Shown piece after piece: positions 1 to 5,942 of a stretch of 14,939 nucleotides of DNA. The notes under the pieces are model-generated. The model searched no databases and was not told the origin of the DNA. It worked only from the letters and a program-made list of their open reading frames with translations. Both the position numbers and the translations under genes were made by a program. The stretch is from positions 1 through 14,939 of the forward strand of contig URLG01000063.1 in assembly GCA_900548535.1 (NCBI GenBank), given 5' to 3'. The stretch's first letter is position 1, and each line of letters opens with the position of its first letter. The stretch comes from Candidatus Segatella intestinihominis. Lineage in GTDB: Bacteria; Bacteroidota; Bacteroidia; Bacteroidales; Bacteroidaceae.

Positions 1-179
1 TGTTGCTCAGGTACTTATAAATAAAGTTAAATCAAAGTGTTGCGGAATTAAGGATAAAGAGACTCTGTAGATGACGTTCTTGTAATAGCTCAATGACGTT
101 CTAAGGTATCTTCAGTGACGTTTTGATGATATTTATTTGACGTTTTAGCGAGATAAGTATGGGGCGGAAACAAGTTGGT

Positions 180-212
180 TTAAGCCTTAAATCAAGATGT
201 TTTAAGGCTTAA
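180..212. repeat. 11-base inverted repeat inside the 22-base array
   Basis: TTAAGCCTTAA at 180-190 is the exact reverse complement of TTAAGGCTTAA at 202-212, with an 11-base loop. The arms are nearly self-palindromic, so the same pair also reads as a direct repeat spaced 22 bases apart. It could form a hairpin or offer a symmetric binding site. Confidence 0.7.
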
Positions 213-232
213 TCCGATTGGTTTCACCCGAT

Positions 233-269
233 GAAACTCGGAGTTTCACACTGAGAAACTCGGAGTTTC
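233..269. repeat. Two identical 15-base palindromic sites, 22 bases apart
   Basis: GAAACTCGGAGTTTC occurs at 233-247 and again at 255-269. Each copy is an odd palindrome with arms GAAACTC and GAGTTTC around one central base. Perfect identity, symmetry and a spacing of two helical turns are what a dimeric DNA-binding protein would need. They are the strongest single sites in the leader and lie about 100 bases upstream of the VapE-like start codon. Confidence 0.75.
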
Positions 270-367
270 ACGCCATAAACTTGCAGCTACTACGGGGATG
301 CAGTTTTCGAAATCACCTCGATGCGGAGTCTCGGATAATGAGTAAAACATCTTAACAATATAAAGAT

Positions 368-2239
368 ATGAAAATAACTATCGCCCACCACAACAACAAG
401 AAGCAGCTCCTCGTCAGCACCAAGACGATGGAGAAGTTTTTGGAGCGCATCGCTAAAGACGATGCCAGACTCACGGTAACTCGATTTCGTGAGTATGTGC
501 CTTATGCCGAGTTCGGTTACAGTTCTTATAAGGACATGCCCACGTGGATGCGTGTATATCCTGCGGCTGAATTTGCCAAGGATGAGAATGGCAATCTGAA
601 GATGAAGACCAACAATGGCGTGCTGCTCTTCCAGTTTGCCAGCATCACCGACCCCGATGGTGTGGAGGGCGTGAAGCGAGCTGTGGCACTCTTGCCATCT
701 ACCCTCGCTGCCATCACTGGTGCCGACGGCAAAAGCGTCGTGGTCTTGGTGCGCTATGCCCCAAAAGAGGGAAAACTGCCTCAGAATGAGATAGATGCCG
801 AGCAGCTCTATCTGTCGGCATATCAGCAGGTACGCCCCGTGTATCAAGCCATCGTGAAGGCATCTCTCTATGTGGAGGAATCCAAGTCAGCAGATTCAGC
901 CTCCATCTTCCGAGATGCCACCGAGCCCTCGCTCCGCAATCGCTTCCTGCTCACGCTCGATGCGCAGCCTTACTTCCAGTCTCGGGCGGTACCGATGCAG
1001 ATAGATGCCCTGAGGGTGGTGCAGGAGTCGCAGCACAAAAGTGCCCTTGCTGAGAGCACTCCCGAAAAGCGCAATGCCAGCGTCAAGGACAATATCAATA
1101 GTATGATAGAATTCCTGCGGAGCAAGTATGAGTTTCGCTACAACACGGTGCTGAAGTATGTGGAATATCTGGAGAAGGAGCGTGAATGGCTGGGCTTCCA
1201 ACCCGTGGGGCCGAGAGTGCAGAAGGGCATGACCCTCGAAGTGCAACAGGAGGATATCCGGGTGAGCATCAAGGATGTGCGCAACTTCTTGGAATCCAAC
1301 TATATCCAAAACTATAACCCAGTGGATGAATTCCTCTTCAAGTGCTATGGCACCTGGGATGGCAAGGACCATATCCGAGCCTTGGCTCGCACCGTGCCCA
1401 CCAACAATAAGCACTGGGAAGACTGGTTTTACACCTGGTTCCTGGGCATGGTAAACCAATGGCGCACAGGCACTCGCCGCCAGTATGGCAACTCGGTGGC
1501 TCCGCTCCTCATCTCCAAGCAGGGCTACAACAAGAGCACCTTTTGCCGTCGCATCTTGCCACCCGACTTGCAGAAGTGGGGCTACAACGACAACCTCATT
1601 CTCTCGGAGAAGAAGCAGGTGCTCCAGGCGATGGCGCAGTTCCTGCTCATCAATCTGGACGAGTTTAATCAGATTTCGCCCCAGGTGCAGCAGGGATTCC
1701 TGAAGAATCTCATCCAGTTGCCTTCGCTCAAGATTAAGCGCCCATACGGCGGTCATGTGGAGGAGTTTCCACGCCTTGCCTCCTTCATCGCCACGAGCAA
1801 TATGACCGACATCCTGACCGACCCATCGGGCAATCGCCGCTTCATCGGTATCGAATTGACGGGGCCTATTGACGTAAGCGTAATGCCTAATTATCAGCAG
1901 CTTTATGCCCAGGCAGTAGCTGTCATCTATGCGGGTGAGAAAACATATTTCGACAGCGAGCAGACCGACCTCATCATGCAGAGCAACTGTCAGTTTGAGG
2001 CAGAAATGCCTATCGACCAGTACTTCCGCCTCTACTTCGAAGTGGTGGAGGATGAGGAGGAAGGCGAATATATGAGTGCCGCCGAGATCTTTGACTATCT
2101 GAAGAAGCGCATCGGTTCGTCGCTGAAAGTGAACAGTCTGATGGGATTTGGCAGGAAGTTGGCTAACATGAAAGGCTTGCAAAGCAAGCGCTTTTCTGAC
2201 GGCAAGAAGTATCTAGTGAGGAAGAAATCTTCTGAATAA
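368..2239 (+). CDS. VapE-like protein: degenerate VirE_N/primase-like N-terminal domain plus P-loop helicase domain
   Basis: The 623-residue protein has two parts. Residues about 80-160 resemble the BT4734/VirE_N primase-like fold: they line up by eye with the second VirE_N protein of this window, including the TGADGKS block (117-123). The DxD acids of that family are replaced by Q89-F90-A91. Residues about 290-600 form a VapE/SF3-like ATPase with Walker A ending N388-K389-S390-T391, Walker B LINLDEF with D431-E432, then ATSN and GNRRF motifs typical of VapE proteins. VapE-type proteins are helicase-primase or replication proteins of phages and satellites, and Bacteroidales chromosomes also carry them. 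The ATG at 368 follows an A-rich stretch and comes shortly after the 22-base array. The gene is noticeably richer in GC than the genes that follow. Helicase function is likely; primase activity is doubtful. Confidence 0.8.
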   Translation: MKITIAHHNNKKQLLVSTKTMEKFLERIAKDDARLTVTRFREYVPYAEFGYSSYKDMPTWMRVYPAAEFAKDENGNLKMKTNNGVLLFQFASITDPDGVEGVKRAVALLPSTLAAITGADGKSVVVLVRYAPKEGKLPQNEIDAEQLYLSAYQQVRPVYQAIVKASLYVEESKSADSASIFRDATEPSLRNRFLLTLDAQPYFQSRAVPMQIDALRVVQESQHKSALAESTPEKRNASVKDNINSMIEFLRSKYEFRYNTVLKYVEYLEKEREWLGFQPVGPRVQKGMTLEVQQEDIRVSIKDVRNFLESNYIQNYNPVDEFLFKCYGTWDGKDHIRALARTVPTNNKHWEDWFYTWFLGMVNQWRTGTRRQYGNSVAPLLISKQGYNKSTFCRRILPPDLQKWGYNDNLILSEKKQVLQAMAQFLLINLDEFNQISPQVQQGFLKNLIQLPSLKIKRPYGGHVEEFPRLASFIATSNMTDILTDPSGNRRFIGIELTGPIDVSVMPNYQQLYAQAVAVIYAGEKTYFDSEQTDLIMQSNCQFEAEMPIDQYFRLYFEVVEDEEEGEYMSAAEIFDYLKKRIGSSLKVNSLMGFGRKLANMKGLQSKRFSDGKKYLVRKKSSE

Positions 2240-2358
2240 TGATACTTCTATGATATATCTATGATACTTCCTGCATGATTTTGTGAGAAGTGTCATTGAT
2301 GATAAGCCTCAGAAACATAAATAGATAGCATAATAATTAAGCTCAAAAATGATACTTT
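2239..2358. repeat. 11-base tandem repeats and scattered copies of ATGATACTTC after the VapE-like gene
   Basis: Three 11-base units run head to tail at 2239-2249, 2250-2260 and 2261-2271 (ATGATACTTCT, ATGATATATCT, ATGATACTTCC). The first begins inside the stop codon of the VapE-like gene. An inverted near-copy, GAAGTGTCAT, lies at 2287-2296, and another direct copy, ATGATACTTT, at 2349-2358. The region 2240-2399 holds no gene. One unit per helical turn suggests a protein-binding cluster, but no function can be assigned. Confidence 0.6.
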
Positions 2359-2399
2359 GAAACATTTTCGAGCAAAAAACATTTACGTGCGTATAAAAT

Positions 2400-2660
2400 A
2401 TGAACAAGAAAATAGAAATCAGCAAGGACTGCATAGAGTCAGCCTATTGCTTCATCCACCAGAAGTTGAGGGTATACGAGTTTTCCACCAGTCCCACCCA
2501 GCGCGACGACATCGAGTATGCCATCGCCCAGTATGTGGAGGGCATGAATCCCGCTCTCTACCATCTCCTCTCCGCCGGTCGTCCCGAGTATCTTCTGTCT
2601 CATCCCAGCTTCGAAAGAGACATGCGCGATGCCCAGGAGAAATTGGAGGGGATGATGTAA
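2400..2660 (+). CDS. Small protein of unknown function (86 residues)
   Basis: The gene encodes an acidic, soluble protein with no signal peptide or membrane segment. The ATG at 2400 follows an A/T-rich stretch. The composition (aromatic-rich helix at residues 14-30, then YAIAQYVEGMNPALYHLL) suggests a compact helical domain. I do not recognise a named family with certainty, though similar short proteins seem to occur near Bacteroidales mobile or phage-derived loci. Codon use and GC resemble the VapE-like gene upstream more than the methyltransferase downstream, so it probably belongs with the former. An overlapping 151-codon reading frame in another phase is its shadow. Confidence 0.6.
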   Translation: MNKKIEISKDCIESAYCFIHQKLRVYEFSTSPTQRDDIEYAIAQYVEGMNPALYHLLSAGRPEYLLSHPSFERDMRDAQEKLEGMM

Positions 2661-2692
2661 GGGAAGTCTTTCCGAAAAAAGTGATAAAATAT

Positions 2693-2723
2693 TTTGGATT
2701 GCCAAAAAAATATATTACTTTTG
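2693..2723 (+). promoter_or_regulatory. Bacteroidetes-type promoter of the methyltransferase gene
   Basis: A -33 box TTTG at 2693-2696 is followed after 19 bases by a -7 box TACTTTTG at 2716-2723, which matches the Bacteroidetes consensus TTTG, N19-21, TAnnTTTG. Transcription would begin near 2730. That leaves a leader of about 50 bases and supports the start at 2778. The restriction-modification pair therefore has its own promoter. Confidence 0.75.
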
Positions 2724-2777
2724 TGCTTGATATCAGAATTGAACGTTTGTACATATTGATTTTAAATAAAAGAAATA

Positions 2778-4031
2778 ATGGGAAAGTATCATTTGCCAAA
2801 CATGATAGATAGTTATTCTATTTCGGAAATCTGCAAGATGAAGAACTTGCAGAATCGTCCGCATGCGCAAAAGAATAGTCTTGTGGAAAACTGCGGTATG
2901 ACATTCAAGGACGAGTTGGCTATCGTGTCCCATTATCTTCAGAATAAGGGTACGGAATCAGCTCTTCCATACAGCTATGAGGCAAAACGTATTATGTCAG
3001 AATTGATTTCTGATAATTCGTCTTTGGCAGAAGGGATGGCTTGTGAGCCTCGTATGGCAGAGGTGGATATGTTTGCTGACTTCTTTCATGTTCCATTTCT
3101 GCCAAAAGAGGATGCTGATTTTACCTTTATCGACTTGTTCGCGGGCATTGGAGGATTTCGCCTTGCCATGCAAGCTGTTGGCGGAAAGTGTATTTTTTCT
3201 TCCGAATTTAACGAACCTGCTCAGAAAACATATTTTGCCAATTATGGTGACATGCCTTTTGGAGACATTACTTTGGATGAGACCAAGCGATATATTCCCG
3301 AAAATTTTGATGTGCTCTGTGCAGGTTTTCCTTGTCAGGCTTTTTCCATCATTGGCAAGCAGCAAGGTTTTGCGGATACACGAGGTACCATGTTTTTTGA
3401 GATACAAAAGATATTGCAATCCCATAAGCCTAAGGCGATATTTATGGAGAATGTCAAGCAGCTTGTTACTCATGATAAAGGTAATACTTTTAAGGTGATA
3501 CTCGGAATATTGGCGGATCTTGGTTATCATGTGAAGTGGAAGGTTTTGAATGCCCTTAACTTTGGCGTGCCTCAGAAAAGGGAACGTGTGATTATTGTAG
3601 GATTTTTGGACAAGAAGAAAGCTGATGCTTTCAGCTTTGACTTTGAGAAGAAGCCTTATGACTTGTCCAAAATATTACAGGATGATGCTGTGGTAGACAA
3701 GTCTTTGTTTGTTTCTGATAGAATTTTGCAGAAGCGTAAGGATTCTACGAAAGACAAAAAGGTGTTCTATCCTTCTATCTGGCATGAGAACAAGGCTGGC
3801 AACATCTCCGTGCTAGATTATGCATGTGCTCTGCGAACAGGAGCCTCCTATAATTATTTGTTGGTGAATGGTTATAGAAGGCCGTCATCCAGAGAGTTGT
3901 TGAGGTTGCAAGGTTTTCCTGAGGAATTTAGAATAGTAGTTTCTCATCAGGAGATAAGAAAGCAGACGGGCAATTCTGTTGCTGTTCCGATGATGACTGA
4001 GGTAGCAAAAAGGATAAAGGCATTGTTGTAA
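2778..4031 (+). CDS. C5-cytosine DNA methyltransferase (type II restriction-modification)
   Basis: The enzyme transfers a methyl group from S-adenosylmethionine to C5 of cytosine in a specific DNA site and so protects it from the partner nuclease. The m5C motifs appear in canonical order: motif I FIDLFAGIGG (D119), motif IV GFPCQ with catalytic C186, motif VI ENV, motif VIII QKRER from Q266, the PSSRELLRLQGFP block (367 onward) and motif X GNSVAVP near 398. The variable region between about 277 and 366 would be the target recognition domain. The protein has an N-terminal extension of about 110 residues before motif I that I cannot assign. The ATG at 2778 fits the promoter just upstream. The endonuclease gene follows after 18 bases, so the pair is probably co-transcribed. 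The recognition site cannot be read from sequence. Confidence 0.93.
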   Translation: MGKYHLPNMIDSYSISEICKMKNLQNRPHAQKNSLVENCGMTFKDELAIVSHYLQNKGTESALPYSYEAKRIMSELISDNSSLAEGMACEPRMAEVDMFADFFHVPFLPKEDADFTFIDLFAGIGGFRLAMQAVGGKCIFSSEFNEPAQKTYFANYGDMPFGDITLDETKRYIPENFDVLCAGFPCQAFSIIGKQQGFADTRGTMFFEIQKILQSHKPKAIFMENVKQLVTHDKGNTFKVILGILADLGYHVKWKVLNALNFGVPQKRERVIIVGFLDKKKADAFSFDFEKKPYDLSKILQDDAVVDKSLFVSDRILQKRKDSTKDKKVFYPSIWHENKAGNISVLDYACALRTGASYNYLLVNGYRRPSSRELLRLQGFPEEFRIVVSHQEIRKQTGNSVAVPMMTEVAKRIKALL

Positions 4032-4049
4032 ACAAGAAATGAAAAGTGT

Positions 4050-4781
4050 ATGAAACATCCAAAATTAAGAGATTCGAAGCGTCTTCTGACTAACGAACTG
4101 TATTCCATTGGAGATATTCCATCAGAATATATAGTTATGATAGGTGGTCATGTGGTTTATCTCATCCATTCGGGAAGAAATGACATGACTGGTGATGATT
4201 GGGGCGATATATTTGCCGATGTGATTGGAGGTAAGCATCTTGCCAGTCCTGTGGGTATTGCTGATGTAGAATATGGCAAGATGGCATGGTCTATGAAGAC
4301 TGTGAAGAATACGAATGTTTTCGGTTGTGAGAATATTCGTTTGATAAGTGGTCGTTGTTCACCAGATTTTTCTTTTGGAATCACAGACCCTCATGAGGAT
4401 ATTCAGCGTACAGGTGAAGCGGTATTGGCTGTATGGAATGAAAGAATCAACATTGCTTATGACCATTATAATCAAGTGCGTGTATCCGTGCTTATAAGAA
4501 ATGATGAACTTTCAGAATTTCGCTTGTTCGAGGAAGATATCCAACGCTATAAAACTAGCGATTACGAATGGGTGGAAAACAAAAGGGGCAATCTGGAAGG
4601 TATCAACATTCATACGGGTATTAAAAGATTCACATGGCAACCACATGGCTCGCAGTTTACGATACATACCCCTGTTCCAGATGATGCAGTGAAGTTTACA
4701 GTGAAGCGCCCACCTGTAGTTCCGATAGAAGAAACATTGAAAAGCCTGAATTTTGATGAGACGTGGGTGAAGATATTCTAG
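4050..4781 (+). CDS. Probable type II restriction endonuclease paired with the methyltransferase
   Basis: The 243-residue protein starts 18 bases after the methyltransferase stop and shares its orientation and lower GC. Its length and position fit the cognate nuclease of a type II system. A PD-(D/E)xK-like core can be proposed around GIADVEYGKMAW-SMK, with D72 and K83. The usual second acid of the (D/E)xK triad is then a serine (S81-M82-K83), a variation known in the fold. Conserved-looking blocks GDDWGDIFADVIGGKH (49-63) and SGRCSPDFSFG lie on both sides. The operon ends at two hairpins. The nuclease call rests mainly on context plus this weak motif. Another function, such as an accessory protein, is possible. 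Confidence 0.65.
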   Translation: MKHPKLRDSKRLLTNELYSIGDIPSEYIVMIGGHVVYLIHSGRNDMTGDDWGDIFADVIGGKHLASPVGIADVEYGKMAWSMKTVKNTNVFGCENIRLISGRCSPDFSFGITDPHEDIQRTGEAVLAVWNERINIAYDHYNQVRVSVLIRNDELSEFRLFEEDIQRYKTSDYEWVENKRGNLEGINIHTGIKRFTWQPHGSQFTIHTPVPDDAVKFTVKRPPVVPIEETLKSLNFDETWVKIF

Positions 4782-4789
4782 ACATTAGA

Positions 4790-4816
4790 AATTTTGCAAG
4801 TCATGCTTGCAAAATT
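4790..4816 (+). terminator. Perfect hairpin after the restriction gene
   Basis: AATTTTGCAAG at 4790-4800 and CTTGCAAAATT at 4806-4816 form an 11-base stem with a 5-base loop, starting 8 bases after the stop codon. The A/T flanks make it usable as a terminator in both directions. Confidence 0.6.
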
Positions 4817-4826
4817 GAAAATATAG

Positions 4827-4870
4827 AAAACAGTCTGCATATTCCTTTGTCGGGAATGCCAGACTGTTTT
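4827..4870 (+). terminator. Rho-independent-type terminator of the restriction-modification unit
   Basis: AAAACAGTCTG at 4827-4837 pairs with CAGACTGTTTT at 4860-4870, and the stem continues inward with ATTCC against GGAAT. It ends in TTTT. A related hairpin with the same AGTCTGCATATTC arm follows the mobilisation genes near 14244. Confidence 0.7.
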
Positions 4871-4881
4871 GCTTATAGGTG

Positions 4882-4940
4882 TTAGCTTTTTACGACCGCA
4901 AAAACGACTAAAAAACGACTAAATCGGTCGTTTTAGCTAA
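4882..4940. repeat. Nested inverted repeat enclosing an 11-base tandem repeat
   Basis: The outer arms are TTAGCT (4882-4887) and AGCTAA (4935-4940), and the inner arms CGACCG (4893-4898) and CGGTCG (4925-4930). Between them AAAAACGACTA occurs twice in perfect tandem at 4900-4910 and 4911-4921. The second copy can also pair with GTCGTTTTAG. The stretch is intergenic. It could be a recombination or protein-binding site near the left end of the mobile element, or the trace of a terminator. Confidence 0.55.
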
Positions 4941-4961
4941 GTTCTTGTTCGCCTTTTGGTG

Positions 4962-5388
4962 TTATGTTCTATTGTTGCCGTTGGAAGCTTTGATGATGGC
5001 GTTGAGGACGAGTTGGGCTGTACAATCAGGACGAGGTGGCTGTTAGATAGGAGCGTACTCATTAATTCTGAGAACACTAATTATTCTATTCTTCTCACGT
5101 AATTCCTCACGTAATCTTGCCCTCAACTTCTTGAAACTCCAATTGGATAGTTGGGATAGGATCCAACTTTGTCTTGATGGCTTCGCTGATGAGTTCTGCA
5201 TTTTGTTCCGCATTTTCCAGTCCTACAACTTGGTCGTCATCGGTAATGCCAAACACAAGGGTTCCACCTTCGCCATTGGCAAAGGCAGATACACTTTTGG
5301 GCCAACTTTTGGGACGCTTGGCTTCTATTTGTTGTTTCTTGTCGTAGGCTGTTGCCTCGCCAATTAATGTATGTATGTCAAATCTCAT
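4962..5388 (-). pseudogene. Decayed AlbA_2 (divergent AAA_4) domain gene
   Basis: From the ATG at 5388 an intact 93-codon start reads as an AlbA_2 domain, with SWPKSVSAFANGEGGTLVFGITDDD (residues about 28-52). This domain is found in RecG-like or Schlafen-like putative DNA-binding proteins of several hundred residues. Here the frame stops at 5107. In another frame, coding-like sequence continues on the same strand (FKKLRARLREELREKN, then VLRINEYAPI), meets an in-frame TAA, and goes on as QPPRPDCTAQLVLNAIIKAS to a stop at 4962-4964. The gene therefore seems to have lost its middle and taken at least a frameshift and a nonsense change. The tail may come from a second gene. It lies between the restriction system and the integrase, as expected where insertions have broken a host gene. 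Confidence 0.6.
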
Positions 5389-5456
5389 TCCATTTACTTT
5401 TTGTTATTCTACTTGGATGTAAATCTTGTTTTTGGTTGCCATAGCTTATTCTTTTA

Positions 5457-5464
5457 CAAAGATA
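5457..5464 (-). promoter_or_regulatory. -7 promoter box for the decayed AlbA_2 gene
   Basis: The minus strand reads TATCTTTG here, matching the Bacteroidetes -7 consensus TAnnTTTG, about 68 bases upstream of the pseudogene's ATG. The -33 box is not clear. The promoter looks better preserved than the gene. Confidence 0.4.
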
Positions 5465-5888
5465 GTATTTTTCTTTGAGAATACTACAGAAAATCAGTAT
5501 GATTTTTCATTTTCTTTGCAGAATAACTTTATTTTTAGATAATATTGGTATTTATTGGCTATACAATTAAAGGTGTAATTCACAATTGTGCCAGTTCAAA
5601 TGGCATAAATTATGTAAAGTATAAATAATGAAGTTATCTTGTTTTAAAATATATATGCTTTTTCTGCAAACAGTAGCAAAACACGTGCAAAAAGACGGAG
5701 GATTTCTTAAACTAAAAAATCCTAACCGCTTATAATCAAGTAGTTAGGATTTTCTTCGGTGCGCCTGATAGGCATATTTTTATTTAAACTCATGAAAAAT
5801 TAAGATATTTATAAGTGCTTGATAATCAGATATAGATGCGCTTTGTGTGTTTCGTAAAGTTTCTTAAAATTTCGTCAGATTATGCTTA
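5465..5888. other. Gene-free, A/T-rich junction with palindromes; candidate left attachment region
   Basis: No convincing gene is present. CACAATTGTG at 5581-5590 is a perfect palindrome. It overlaps TGCCA/TGGCA at 5589-5593 and 5601-5605, a stem with a 7-base loop. A strong hairpin follows: AAAATCCTAAC at 5716-5726 pairs with GTTAGGATTTT at 5743-5753 around a 16-base loop. GCCT-GAT-AGGC sits at 5764-5774. Tyrosine-integrase elements often keep their attachment site beside the integrase gene, so the crossover could be here. No matching direct repeat was found by eye in the gap at 14240-14593. Confidence 0.4.
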
Positions 5889-5924
5889 TGTTGGCAAAAT
5901 GTTGGCAAAAGTTTTGTATCTTTG
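5889..5924 (+). promoter_or_regulatory. Integrase promoter with 11-base tandem repeat
   Basis: TATCTTTG at 5917-5924 is a perfect -7 box. Just upstream TGTTGGCAAAA occurs twice in tandem at 5889-5899 and 5900-5910. The repeat supplies a weak -33 element (TTGG at 5891) and could also be a binding site for the integrase or the HTH protein. The box overlaps a TTG at 5922, so that codon cannot start translation and the ATG at 5943 is the likely start. Confidence 0.6.
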
Positions 5925-5942
5925 CGCAAAAAAATAAAGCTT

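Larger units (their letters stand above)
72..335. repeat. Phase-locked 22-base repeat array (iteron-like) upstream of the VapE-like gene
   Basis: Consecutive units begin every 22 bases from position 72. Four units start exactly with TGACGTTYT at 72, 94, 116 and 138. A changed core follows in the same register: CAAGWTG at 171 and 193, and AAGSCTTAA at 182 and 204. GTTTCAC recurs at 221, 243 and 265. Adjacent units resemble each other most; units 226-247 and 248-269 agree at about 18 of 22 positions by eye. Beyond 276 the repeat is weak, with only GATGCRG at 298 and 320. Plasmid and satellite iterons are usually about 17-22 bases long and precede a replication protein gene. The array ends shortly before the VapE-like start, so an origin or an operator array is the likely reading. 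The periodicity is seen directly; the function is inferred. Confidence 0.75.

Noticed and set aside
72..276. CRISPR array
   Set aside because: The period is only 22 bases, units are not identical, there are no unique spacers of constant length between conserved repeats, and no cas gene is nearby.
290..847. A 185-codon minus-strand frame covering the leader and the start of the VapE-like gene
   Set aside because: It has no recognisable domain and runs through the 22-base repeats; it is explained by the antisense of the real gene.
896..2182. A 428-codon open frame on the minus strand
   Set aside because: It lies wholly inside the VapE-like gene, whose motifs are clear on the plus strand. GC-rich codon use there leaves the antisense frame open, and its translation is a leucine- and histidine-rich shadow.
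2357..2812. A 151-codon plus-strand frame overlapping the small protein and the methyltransferase promoter
   Set aside because: It overlaps the better 86-residue frame and crosses a strong promoter; its composition does not look like a protein.
5589..5605. tRNA T-arm-like hairpin with GTTCAAA loop
   Set aside because: The stem registers do not fit a T-arm and there is no cloverleaf around it; treated as a plain palindrome.
5755..5775. 3' end of a tRNA gene on the minus strand (CCTATCAGGCGCACC)
   Set aside because: No T-loop, anticodon arm or 5' acceptor strand can be found beyond the fragment, so it is not a tRNA. A short remnant at an attachment site cannot be excluded.
5922..5942. TTG start for the integrase adding seven residues
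   Set aside because: The TTG is part of the -7 promoter box, so it would not be in the mRNA; the added residues are simply lysine-rich.
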